A stretch of DNA of 64,000 nt. Source: Gammaproteobacteria bacterium 45_16_T64 (lineage in GTDB: Bacteria > Pseudomonadota > Gammaproteobacteria > Pseudomonadales > Ketobacteraceae). Both the position numbers and the translations under genes were made by a program. Shown here piece by piece: positions 18,348 through 26,736 of this stretch (within the stretch, counting starts at the first letter, position 1; the number at the start of each line of letters is the position of its first letter). Location of the stretch: contig MABD01000018.1 in NCBI GenBank assembly GCA_002162955.1, positions 1 to 64,000 on the forward strand. The letters run 5' to 3'. The notes beneath the pieces were generated by a model. The model worked only from the letters and a program-made list of their open reading frames with translations. It ran no database searches and was not told where the DNA came from.

Positions 18348-19259
18348 TTAGGCAGCTTCTTTATCTTTTTCTTTCGTCTTATCTTTTCCAACATTTATCT
18401 TATCTAATTCTGATCGCCACTTTTTGATGAGGTGACTATTGTCATCGTCCCAAGGGTGAAAATTCGGTGCAAAATACTCCAATAGAAAAGGAAACGACTT
18501 AATTAGATACCCTGACTCTTTTCCAACACCAAACATCCACCAAAGTCCTTTTGCGGTATCACGAACCGTCATGTTTTTTCTGTCAGACCACATCGACTTC
18601 GCCATTCCGTAAGTCGTCAGATAACCAAGCAAAGCACTGGCCAATGCAAAACCATAAATACGACTCAAGTATTCCCCATCGGTAGCATCAAACAAATCGT
18701 AAGTTACAGCTTTATGTTCAATTTCTTCAATCGCATGCCAGACAAAAAGGGGGCGAATTGTTGGATGTACATTTTCAACGACCTCTGGATTGCTCAACAC
18801 CAAATCACCAAAATATGCGGTAAAATGCTCTGCTGCTGCGGTGAGAGCCATCTGATCTTTTTTCCTCATTTTCTTGAAGAATGGCAAGATACGATCAATC
18901 ATATTTTCCACATCCTCTACAGGAAAACCTCGTGATTGCATAAAGTCGTTAATCACCTTATGTTCTCGTGAGTGATGCGCTTCTTGACCAATAAAACCAC
19001 CGCAATCTTTGTAAAGATCTTTATTGTCTTTTACTTGATCCCGAAACATTCGCACAGTGTCGATCATATATTGTTCGCCACCAGGAAAGGTTGCAGAGAA
19101 CGAAGAGAAGAACTGCGTTAAAAAGGGACTGTCGTAAAACCAGTAGTCTGGCGTACTCTCATCAGCAGATATATTCAGTGCTTTCGGGATGATCTTTACG
19201 GATGCCGGACGTAATTTTTTTGCGGCCCAATTTAAGGTTTTCGATGCAGACGTATTCAT
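18348..19259 (-). CDS. PF10118 metal-dependent hydrolase family protein
   Basis: 303 residues. The protein is mostly helical with Glu/His pairs that suggest a ferritin-like di-metal site: GGFIGQEAHHSREHKVIN, AEHFTAYFG and HAIEEIEHKAVTYDL. This matches the family annotated as predicted metal-dependent hydrolase. The actual reaction is not established, and a di-iron oxygenase-type activity is just as plausible from the motif pattern. Two hydrophobic segments around residues 200-225 suggest membrane association. The C-terminus is a short Lys-rich tail. It lies between the SDR and acyl-CoA synthetase genes in the same operon-like run. Confidence 0.85.
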   Translation of the reverse strand: MNTSASKTLNWAAKKLRPASVKIIPKALNISADESTPDYWFYDSPFLTQFFSSFSATFPGGEQYMIDTVRMFRDQVKDNKDLYKDCGGFIGQEAHHSREHKVINDFMQSRGFPVEDVENMIDRILPFFKKMRKKDQMALTAAAEHFTAYFGDLVLSNPEVVENVHPTIRPLFVWHAIEEIEHKAVTYDLFDATDGEYLSRIYGFALASALLGYLTTYGMAKSMWSDRKNMTVRDTAKGLWWMFGVGKESGYLIKSFPFLLEYFAPNFHPWDDDNSHLIKKWRSELDKINVGKDKTKEKDKEAA

Positions 19260-19326
19260 AGTTTTTACCTGTATTTATATAAGAGTCGATTCAATCGTTT
19301 TTTGTTAGATGGTTGGCAATTCACAC

Positions 19327-20223
19327 TTACTCAGCGCCCTCCTTAGGCACAAGCAATGCAACGCCTAAATTCGCATCCTGCAACGATCCTTTTTTCGCTT
19401 CTTCATATGAAATTGACAGTCCCTGTTTTATCTTTGTACTTCGCGACATACGCCATTCAAGTAATGGTTGTGCGACACCTCTAAGCATGAGGGCCGCGGC
19501 TATCCAACCAGGTGCCCAGATTCGGTTAGAACGTCGTCGAATACCTCGTTCAATCACATCTATCGCATCCGATAACGGCGCTGGGTTTTGAACAAACTCA
19601 GGTATTACCTGCATGACTTTTGCTAGTGCCGGGTGCATATGCCCACCCGCAACAAGATCTGTGTCGATCGCACCAAAGTAAGCACAACCAACACCAACAC
19701 CTTCACTTCTTAACTCAATACGTAGGCTATCGGTTAGCGCTTCCACTGCCGCTTTTGATGCCGCGTAAGCTCCCATCAACGGGCCATGGGTCAAAGCCGC
19801 CATAGACGCCACCGTTAGTACATAACCTTTACTTTGCTTAATGTGGGGTAACGCCGCGTGTAAGGTATGCCAGACGCCATATAGATTGACATCTAGCGTT
19901 CGCTCTATCGCATCGGAAGGCACCTCTGATAAAGGTGACACGTGATAGATACCGGCGTTGGCAATCACCACATCAAGACCACCAAACGCTGCAACGGTTT
20001 TTTCTACGGCGGCGTTGATGGCATCTTTATCACTGACATCCGCTTCAAAAGATAACGCCCTATCACCCAATGTATTGGCGATAGCATCCAATTTATCGAC
20101 TTCCAACCCAACCAAGGAAACTGATGCACCTTTGCTATGTAATCGTGTAGCGATTGCCTCACCAATACCTCGTGCAGCACCAGTAATTAGTACGCGTTTA
20201 CCGACAAGATCCCATGTTTTCAT
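19327..20223 (-). CDS. Short-chain dehydrogenase/reductase (SDR)
   Basis: 298 residues. TGAARGIG starts at residue 14, NAG is near 90, and the catalytic Ser140, Tyr153 and Lys157 (YAASK) are present. The C-terminal extension (about residues 240-298) with a hydrophobic stretch (IWAPGWIAAALML) is common in membrane-associated SDRs that act on lipids. The start lies 1 bp after the stop of the BVMO gene, so the two are very likely coupled. A role in interconverting a secondary alcohol and ketone ahead of the monooxygenase is the simplest inference. Confidence 0.92.
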   Translation of the reverse strand: MKTWDLVGKRVLITGAARGIGEAIATRLHSKGASVSLVGLEVDKLDAIANTLGDRALSFEADVSDKDAINAAVEKTVAAFGGLDVVIANAGIYHVSPLSEVPSDAIERTLDVNLYGVWHTLHAALPHIKQSKGYVLTVASMAALTHGPLMGAYAASKAAVEALTDSLRIELRSEGVGVGCAYFGAIDTDLVAGGHMHPALAKVMQVIPEFVQNPAPLSDAIDVIERGIRRRSNRIWAPGWIAAALMLRGVAQPLLEWRMSRSTKIKQGLSISYEEAKKGSLQDANLGVALLVPKEGAE

Positions 20224-20224
20224 T

Positions 20225-21724
20225 TTACTCTCCCACTACTGCATCATGTTTAATATGGAACTTGTTCACTTCAAACTTTCGAGTCTTCCATCGATAGACA
20301 AAGCTCCAGTTCGGCCATAAACCTGCATTACCACCGTTTGCATGTTGGTAATAACTCTTACAGCCGCCGTTGACCCAAGAGGTACGTGCTGCCCGCTCAC
20401 CAACCTCATGGGTAAAGGCATTCATCACATCTTCACGTACATCAACCTTCTTCATCGCTTTCTTACGCATGGTCCGAACGGCTTTGGTAATATAATCAGC
20501 CTGCATTTCTAGGGTAAAAATGGCTGATTGGTTACCCGCGGCAGAGAATGGCCCGAGCATCATGAATAAGTTAGGGAACCCAGCGAATGACGTTCCTAGA
20601 TAGGATTTGGGACTATCTTCCAGTAATGTCGCAAGTGATTGGCCTTGATCACCCATTAGCTTTTCTGCGATTTGATGCGGTACTCGGAAGCCTGTCGCAT
20701 AAATAATCACATCAACGTCATGCTCCTTACCTGTTGTATCGACAACGCTATGTTCACGTATCTCTTGAATTCCGTCTGTCACCAAGTCCACATTGCCTTG
20801 TTGTAACGCGGGAAAGTACTTACTGCTAAAGACTGGACGCTTACAACCAAACCGATAGTCTGGTGTCAGTTTTTTACGCAGCACTGGATCTGTTATCTGT
20901 TGATTCAGGTGATATCGCGTGACCGCCTCAAAAGCGGTTAGGAAACGTGAATCAACAAATTGCGGCAACCCTACCAACCCTTCGTAAGCGGCATACCACG
21001 TAGACCGAATGCTGCGTTGAAAAAAAGGAATAAAACGTGACGCGGCTTTTTGTACTGCAGAAGTTGCAAAATCTATTCGTGGTAGCACATGGCTTGGCGT
21101 TCGCTGAAACACAGACAATGACTCAACGTCCGGTTGAATCTCTGGTATCAACTGAATTGAGGTTGCCCCGGTGCCGATGATGGCAACTTTTTTCCCCGCA
21201 AGGTCATATTTATCATCCCAATTGAAGGTATGAAAAGAGTGACCTTTAAAGGACTCAGCACCTGCAAACGTTGGCACAACCGGTTCACCAAAAGGGCCTG
21301 TCGCCGTTGTTAGTACATCACAGGTGAATTCACCTTGGTTGGTGGTGATATGCCAAACATCGCTCTTCGTATCCCAGCGGGCTTTTTGCAGCTCAGTGTC
21401 GAACCGAATATAAGAATACAGATCAAAATCACTAGCCACGCTCTTCATATACTCAAAGATCTCTGGCTGAGTACCATGAATCCGAGACCAATTAGGATTA
21501 GGCGCAAATGATAACGAGTAGAGGTTCGACGCGACATCACACGCACAGCCTGGGTAGGTATTGTCGCGCCAGGTACCGCCAACTTCAGACGCTCTCTCAA
21601 GCAACGTAAAATCGTCAATACCTGCCTTCTGCAATTTCACTGCAAGGGCCAATCCGCCAAACCCAGTACCAATAATCACAATCGGCAAATGCTTGATGCT
21701 ATTGGTTTTTTTATTCTTAGACAT
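20225..21724 (-). CDS. Type I Baeyer-Villiger monooxygenase (MymA/EthA-like)
   Basis: 499 residues from ATG 21724, with GAGG upstream. FAD-binding GTGFGG is at residues 19-24, the second Rossmann motif GTGATS at 184-189. Between them the exact BVMO fingerprint F-x-G-x3-H-x3-W is seen at 159-169 (FKGHSFHTFNW). It inserts oxygen next to a ketone to make an ester or lactone, with NADPH. Length and the GTWRDNTYPG segment fit the EthA/MymA group. Its neighbours are an SDR, a PF10118 protein, an acyl-CoA synthetase and an AraC regulator. Together these resemble the M. tuberculosis mymA locus. Confidence 0.93.
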   Translation of the reverse strand: MSKNKKTNSIKHLPIVIIGTGFGGLALAVKLQKAGIDDFTLLERASEVGGTWRDNTYPGCACDVASNLYSLSFAPNPNWSRIHGTQPEIFEYMKSVASDFDLYSYIRFDTELQKARWDTKSDVWHITTNQGEFTCDVLTTATGPFGEPVVPTFAGAESFKGHSFHTFNWDDKYDLAGKKVAIIGTGATSIQLIPEIQPDVESLSVFQRTPSHVLPRIDFATSAVQKAASRFIPFFQRSIRSTWYAAYEGLVGLPQFVDSRFLTAFEAVTRYHLNQQITDPVLRKKLTPDYRFGCKRPVFSSKYFPALQQGNVDLVTDGIQEIREHSVVDTTGKEHDVDVIIYATGFRVPHQIAEKLMGDQGQSLATLLEDSPKSYLGTSFAGFPNLFMMLGPFSAAGNQSAIFTLEMQADYITKAVRTMRKKAMKKVDVREDVMNAFTHEVGERAARTSWVNGGCKSYYQHANGGNAGLWPNWSFVYRWKTRKFEVNKFHIKHDAVVGE

Positions 21725-21810
21725 ACTCAACCACCTCTAATCAAAAGCGAATTCAGCACCAGTTATGGGCCTGAATGTCCTGAAGAGATTTAAGAGTAAA
21801 TGAGATAAGG

Positions 21811-21836
21811 TGACGGGGTGAACTTAACTGCCGTCA
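21811..21836. promoter_or_regulatory. Inverted repeat upstream of BVMO operon
   Basis: TGACGG at 21811-21816 and CCGTCA at 21831-21836 are separated by 14 bp, in the 177-bp interval between the AraC gene and the BVMO gene. The half-site spacing suits a two-turn regulator such as an AraC-type protein. A related sequence, TTGGCGTCAG, lies at about 23014 upstream of the AraC gene itself. Confidence 0.4.
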
Positions 21837-21901
21837 TATCTGTATGAGTTGCCGCCAAGTAACGATATTTAACAAAGCAGCAAACAATATCTACTAACGG
21901 C

Positions 21902-22879
21902 CTACTGACGCCATTTCGCGGGGGTAACGCCTGTCCAACGCTGAAACGCTGCTGAAAAGCTACTGCGCTGTTCGTACCCGAGGTTAAACGCTATTTGCTC
22001 CACTGAAAATTTGGTCGTTTCCAATAAGCGAATAGCCTCATCCCTTCGGACCTCTTGCTTTAACGCTTTGAAGTGCGTTTGCTCTTCTGCGAGTTTACGT
22101 TGCAATGTTCGCTCGCTCACATTTAAGACTTTAGAGACCTCCTCCACGGATACATCTTCCGGCAATGTCGACAACACAATCGACTTAATTGACAAGGACA
22201 CGGTCTCCATAGATTGAAGATGCTCTGAGGCCTGCTCCTTAATTCTGGCATGATACTTGGGCGAGGCAGACAACACAGGCATATCTAGAAACCCTGCATC
22301 TCCCCAGAGTGCATCATAGTCTTGGTTAAATAACACTTCGCATTGAAAGTACTCTCGATATTTTTCAGCATATGAAGGCTCTGGCTGACGAAACCAAACC
22401 TTATGGATCCCAACCTTCTTCCCGGTGAGTCGCTCCCCCCACACAGGCAATGCCCCTAGAACAATTTCAGCATAGATTTTTTTTGCGGGCGTTCTGCTAT
22501 ACCTTCCGTATTGAATGCAAAGCGTTTGTTTGTTTGCTTCAACCTCAAACCCCATTTGCGGGTGTAATAACGGCAGGTATCGCTGAAAGAGGTCAATAGC
22601 TTCCGCAACTGTTTTACAGCTGGCGATTAAGGGGCCAAATAGTTCCAACTGCTGAAAGTTAGTACGTTGAGCAAACTCCATCGCCATCCAAGGCTGCTGG
22701 CTTTCCTCCAAAAACCATTCAACTGCGACCTCTAATTCATTAAAGGACATATTCTCATGGTCTTGATTCGGTAGCACCTGATGAAGCTCATCGATACTTA
22801 AACCATTATCTAACGCAAGACCTTCGAGTAATCTCAATAGAAACATTGGAGCTTGAGAGAACCCACCATTATTAGCCAC
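21902..22879 (-). CDS. AraC-family regulator (VirS/OruR-like)
   Basis: 325 residues from a GTG at 22879 that has GGAG nine bases upstream; the frame is open from a TTG at 22894. The N-terminal two thirds match the Arabinose_bd/AraC_binding_2 type domain (LFGPLIASCKTVAEAIDLFQRYLPLL). The C-terminal 90 residues hold two helix-turn-helix motifs (VEEVSKVLNVSERTLQRKL, and VEQIAFNLGYEQRSSFSAAF, ending TPAKWR). Regulators of this subgroup (OruR, VirS) typically control nearby lipid or amino acid catabolism genes. It lies directly upstream of the BVMO-SDR genes on the same strand. Confidence 0.92.
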   Translation of the reverse strand: MANNGGFSQAPMFLLRLLEGLALDNGLSIDELHQVLPNQDHENMSFNELEVAVEWFLEESQQPWMAMEFAQRTNFQQLELFGPLIASCKTVAEAIDLFQRYLPLLHPQMGFEVEANKQTLCIQYGRYSRTPAKKIYAEIVLGALPVWGERLTGKKVGIHKVWFRQPEPSYAEKYREYFQCEVLFNQDYDALWGDAGFLDMPVLSASPKYHARIKEQASEHLQSMETVSLSIKSIVLSTLPEDVSVEEVSKVLNVSERTLQRKLAEEQTHFKALKQEVRRDEAIRLLETTKFSVEQIAFNLGYEQRSSFSAAFQRWTGVTPAKWRQ

Positions 22880-23077
22880 TTTCTTCTGCTCCAATGCTAT
22901 TACAACTAGTGTCGAAATTACTCGAATGAGTGATATCTCATAGTATATCCGATGATATTAAAGGTTAAAGGATATGGCAAAATAGAAATAACCTAGTTGC
23001 CGACAAAAAAGTATGACTTGGCGTCAGCCTAAGAGATTTTTGTATCTGAACGGTAACCATCACTATGACATCTCGAT

Positions 23078-23935
23078 CTAGCTTGCAATCTTGATTCGCT
23101 CTAGCACTTTCTCCCCATACACTTCATTTAAAGATAGCTCCTTCAAATGTCTATATCCAATATAACAACCACATCTATTATTAGGACATAAATAGGTTGA
23201 CCTCAATATAGAATGCAACTCTTGCTCGTATATGTTTCCTAGCAGCTTCCCTACAAAGTGGCACGGCTTTGCATTACCCTCACCATCAACAGAGATAGCG
23301 GTACTCCCCGCGCGGCATTCTTTACCCAAGCTTGGGTGATATTGATTATTTAGATCAAATAGCGGGTCTACCTTGCGATAATATTCTATATCACCTTTAG
23401 TATAATGAAGAGGGTCATCTTTATACGCGTTAACCCAAAGATAAGTATCTGAGTTAAGTGCTCCTTTCAGTTGAGCTGCAATGGCTTGATTTTCATTCTT
23501 GCCCACAATGCCTACACTATACGCCACACCCAGTACATCTAGCTCCGACGTTTTTGATACGAATTTTTCGATCGTAGTTTCTGTAGGATGAAACGTTGTC
23601 CATAGCGCAACACTTTTTGCTTCGGCTTCCGCCAGCCATGTCACCGGGCAACTCAAATTGGTCTGAATCACCACTTTGGATACATGTGGCATATGCGACA
23701 AACGCACCATTGCCGCCCGATACCACTTACGAACCAAGGCCTCTCCCCAAGGGGTAATTAGGATTTGCATGTTGTCAACATCTTGCCTTTCACCGACCCA
23801 GTTCACAAAGCGCTCTAGAGCGTCTTTATCGATAGCTCTGGCACCAGCATCGTCGTGCTGTTTAGCAAAAGGGCAGTAACCACAGGCGTAATCACAGCTT
23901 GCCAACGGTCCTCGGTAAGTTATATCAATATTCAT
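23078..23935 (-). CDS. STM4011-family radical SAM protein with SPASM-like C-terminus
   Basis: 285 residues. The CX3CX2C radical SAM motif is C14-C18-C21 (CDYACGYC). The C-terminus holds five more Cys: 207, 225, 250, 255 and 257. The segment C207-RAG, then ISVDGEG, then PC225-HFVG and LLGN, closely resembles the SPASM domain that carries auxiliary Fe-S clusters in peptide-modifying enzymes such as PqqE and MftC. This gene matches the family named after Salmonella STM4011. Its start overlaps the stop of the STM4012 gene by 4 bp (ATGA). It is the last gene of the six-gene operon. The substrate is unknown; a peptide or protein is the best guess. Confidence 0.9.
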   Translation of the reverse strand: MNIDITYRGPLASCDYACGYCPFAKQHDDAGARAIDKDALERFVNWVGERQDVDNMQILITPWGEALVRKWYRAAMVRLSHMPHVSKVVIQTNLSCPVTWLAEAEAKSVALWTTFHPTETTIEKFVSKTSELDVLGVAYSVGIVGKNENQAIAAQLKGALNSDTYLWVNAYKDDPLHYTKGDIEYYRKVDPLFDLNNQYHPSLGKECRAGSTAISVDGEGNAKPCHFVGKLLGNIYEQELHSILRSTYLCPNNRCGCYIGYRHLKELSLNEVYGEKVLERIKIAS

Positions 23936-25275
23936 TTTAACTGATACTCTCGCATACGTTCTTTAACCGTATCTGACGCCAACCAAGGTCCAATGCTATC
24001 CGCCCGCTCAAGCCCTGCCGCCGTCAAGATAATCAGCGCCCCAGTTTTCACCGCGAGTCCCGCATCAACTAGCGTATTAAGTTGAACAAAATCCGTTGTA
24101 CTATCTGACCCAAATCGATTTGTATAAGCTGCGGTGCTCAAACCATCAACCGCTAATAGAGACTGCATTACAAAACGCCGCTTTTGCTCACTTTCACAAA
24201 GATTCACACCATAATGGGCCTTGGAAAAACTATCCTGTGGTTGGTCAATATAGTGCTCAATAATATCTTTGACACCATGGCGACCGACGGCATACTCCGA
24301 TGAATAATGCACCGTTTGTGTGTAAGAACGCGCTCCGGCCCCAAGCCCGAGCATACCGTCTTCCTGACAAGAGTACGTTGGTACTTCTCGCTCGGCGGCA
24401 TCATTGCGCCGAAACATTCGCATAGAAACTTGCTGGTAACCCTCTGCCAATAAAAAATCCCTGCCGACACGGTATAGCGCCAACATATCGGTATCAGACA
24501 GGTCCGTAGGGATACGCCTCTTGTCCGCCACTTTTCCCAATCCCGTTTTCTCGCGCACATAGAGTGGATACAGATATAGTTCCTCTGGGTTACAAAGCAA
24601 TGCTTGTTGCAAAGAATACAACCAAGACTCAACCGTTTGCCCCGCTATTCCATATATAAGATCAAGGTTCAAATCTGCGCGACTGTTGGCTCGAATTATT
24701 TCGATCGCGTCAAATACTTGAGTATGACTTTGCCGACGTGCCAACATTTGGGTTTCATCATGAGTAAAGGATTGTACTCCCATGCTAATGCGCGACACAC
24801 GCCTTTCTTCGAGCAAGCGAATTTTTTCAGCATCGATTGTATCCGGCGATGTTTCGATGCCAATCGGCATGTTGTTTTCCATACCACGGAAAGATGTCAG
24901 GTCGAATAAACGAGCCAACTGGGATGTTGTCAGATATGTTGGCGTACCTCCACCAATTGCGTATCGAGCAAATTGTGCGTGTCCGACTATAGGCTCAAGT
25001 GCTTGAATCTGTCTTTCCAACGCATCCAGATACAAGTCCGGCAATTCACCAGTAGGTCGCACCAACGTAAACAAATTGCAAAAACCACATCGCATTTCAC
25101 AAAACGGAATATGCACATAGAGAAATAGTGAATCCAGCTTCTCACGCTGCCATACACTTTTCAGCGAGACCGGTTCCTGAAGTGTCCTGTAGGATGTTTT
25201 GTGCGGGTAGGAATAGGAATACGCTTGATAAACCGGCCCGCCCAATATTTCCGTCAAAGTTTGCATGCTAGTCAT
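23932..25275 (-). CDS. STM4012-family radical SAM protein (HemW/HemN-like)
   Basis: 447 residues. The radical SAM Cys are C59-C63-C66 (HIPFCEMRCGFCN). The oxygen-independent coproporphyrinogen oxidase-like fold is indicated by AIGGGTPTYL, RISMGVQSF, NLDLIYGIAGQT and LGLGAGARSYT. The fourth Cys next to the motif seen in HemN is absent, so true HemN activity is unlikely; HemW-like methyltransferase or heme-handling relatives are closer. The start overlaps the end of the STM4013 gene by 8 bp, and the stop overlaps the STM4011 gene. This coupling with another radical SAM gene supports a two-step modification of one substrate. Confidence 0.9.
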   Translation of the reverse strand: MTSMQTLTEILGGPVYQAYSYSYPHKTSYRTLQEPVSLKSVWQREKLDSLFLYVHIPFCEMRCGFCNLFTLVRPTGELPDLYLDALERQIQALEPIVGHAQFARYAIGGGTPTYLTTSQLARLFDLTSFRGMENNMPIGIETSPDTIDAEKIRLLEERRVSRISMGVQSFTHDETQMLARRQSHTQVFDAIEIIRANSRADLNLDLIYGIAGQTVESWLYSLQQALLCNPEELYLYPLYVREKTGLGKVADKRRIPTDLSDTDMLALYRVGRDFLLAEGYQQVSMRMFRRNDAAEREVPTYSCQEDGMLGLGAGARSYTQTVHYSSEYAVGRHGVKDIIEHYIDQPQDSFSKAHYGVNLCESEQKRRFVMQSLLAVDGLSTAAYTNRFGSDSTTDFVQLNTLVDAGLAVKTGALIILTAAGLERADSIGPWLASDTVKERMREYQLK

Positions 25276-26086
25276 GTAAAATGGCCTCTTGAATAAACTC
25301 TACATAGGGCACTGTCCATACACAATCATGTGCGAGTCTGTGACCGGTATAACCATTTTCACCGTACGTAGTACCATGATCAGAACTCACAAAAAACAAT
25401 GTATTACGGCGTGTTCTGAAGGCCTCAAATAGGGGCTGGAGTTGGCTATCAACGTAGCGAAGTGCTGCTGCATGTGAATCTATATCGTCAGCACCCCCCT
25501 CCCCGATTGAATCTGTGTCATAAAAGTAGTTAGGTTGGTGTATTGCCGAAATATTGATAAACAAAAAAACACGCTGATCCGTCTTCAACCTACCAAGACT
25601 CACAAGTGCTTGCTGAATTTGGTGCTCAGTGGATGCTTCACAAGTAACCCCCATCTTTTCAGTCCAATGGCTTTCTTCAAATAAATCTGGGAGCACATTT
25701 CCGAGTGGAGTTTGTTTGTTGAAAAACCCCACCCCTCCAATACAAACAGTGTGATAACCCTCATTTGCCAACCCTTCAACGATAGTCGCCGCTTGGAAGC
25801 ATTTCGTATTTGGTGATATTGATGTGCTACCGGCAAATTCCACCGCCAATGGTCGTGGTGCCGCTGGGTTATCGATCGGCGTCGGAAAAAAACCGCTGAA
25901 GAATGCCTGGTGGGAAGCGTAAGTAAAGCTACCAGGGGAATGTCGTTGTTCCCATTGAGAAAAATATCGTCCAAGTACAGGTAACCGACCCGCCTTCCGC
26001 TCCTGGAAAGCAACATCATACCGCAAGGTATCAAGTGTCAAAAATACAATATCATAGTCCCCCACGATTCCATTCATGTTAAGCAT
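25268..26086 (-). CDS. STM4013-family alkaline-phosphatase-fold hydrolase
   Basis: 272 residues. The N-terminal VFLTLDTLRYDV (Asp19, Thr20) and the C-terminal DHG (236-238) with His249 and His253 fit the metal-binding core of the alkaline phosphatase/sulfatase superfamily. The Asp-Thr arrangement leaves Thr20 as a candidate nucleophile. There is no CxPxR motif needed for sulfatase formylglycine formation, so a phosphatase, phosphodiesterase or phosphotransferase is more likely. No signal peptide is present, unlike most relatives, which implies a cytoplasmic substrate. It overlaps the HAD gene by 13 bp and the STM4012 gene by 8 bp. Confidence 0.88.
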   Translation of the reverse strand: MLNMNGIVGDYDIVFLTLDTLRYDVAFQERKAGRLPVLGRYFSQWEQRHSPGSFTYASHQAFFSGFFPTPIDNPAAPRPLAVEFAGSTSISPNTKCFQAATIVEGLANEGYHTVCIGGVGFFNKQTPLGNVLPDLFEESHWTEKMGVTCEASTEHQIQQALVSLGRLKTDQRVFLFINISAIHQPNYFYDTDSIGEGGADDIDSHAAALRYVDSQLQPLFEAFRTRRNTLFFVSSDHGTTYGENGYTGHRLAHDCVWTVPYVEFIQEAILHD

Positions 26087-26736
26087 CTTAGTATGGCCTT
26101 CTCTACGTCTTTTATGTGGTTTATCTGATGGTGATAAGTTCCGATACCTCTATTTTCAGGTATACCAACTTCGACATTTTTATCTAACCAAATGCTACAT
26201 AACCCTATTTTTTTCGCTGGTTCAATATCTCTCACTGGATCATCACCCACCATAATACAATCGCAAGCGCTAACATCATATCTCTCTAACACGTGCTCAA
26301 AAATAGCAATATCAGGCTTACTGATGCCTAGCTCTCCCGATATAAAAATATCGCTAAATAGATGCTCGATCCCCGCATTGACCAACTTTCTGCGTTGCAT
26401 CGAGCTAGAACCATTACTCAATAGACACAATGTGTAATCACGCGATAAGCGAGCAAGCATTGCATTCACGCTATGGTTTTTGACCACATGAGCCGGCAAG
26501 CACTGAAAGCATCGCCATACTTCATCACTGCTTAGCCCCAACATCGGGTATTTACGCGAAAGATATTCACACAATTCAGCCCTGTCATTTCTGCCAGAAT
26601 CATCCTGAATTTTTACGTTCTCGATATCGACGATCTGAAAGTCACACCCTTGCTGTTGAAACATGCCTTTCAAGCAAAGTAAAAACGCAGCATCTCGATC
26701 TATAAGAGTATTATCTAAGTCAAAAATTATTAGCAT
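26074..26736 (-). CDS. HAD-family hydrolase inside the STM4011-4015 operon
   Basis: 220 residues. HAD motif I is FDLDNT (Asp6, Asp8), motif II LLSNGSS, the conserved Lys lies in GISKPD, and motif IV is GDDPVRDIEPA. A helical cap between motifs I and II fits the phosphoglycolate phosphatase/epoxide-hydrolase-like subgroup. The start overlaps the STM4014 gene by 7 bp and its end overlaps the STM4013 gene by 13 bp, so it is fully integrated in the operon. To my memory the named Salmonella set (STM4011-4015) does not include a HAD gene, so this may be a lineage-specific addition. Confidence 0.88.
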   Translation of the reverse strand: MLIIFDLDNTLIDRDAAFLLCLKGMFQQQGCDFQIVDIENVKIQDDSGRNDRAELCEYLSRKYPMLGLSSDEVWRCFQCLPAHVVKNHSVNAMLARLSRDYTLCLLSNGSSSMQRRKLVNAGIEHLFSDIFISGELGISKPDIAIFEHVLERYDVSACDCIMVGDDPVRDIEPAKKIGLCSIWLDKNVEVGIPENRGIGTYHHQINHIKDVEKAILRCLT

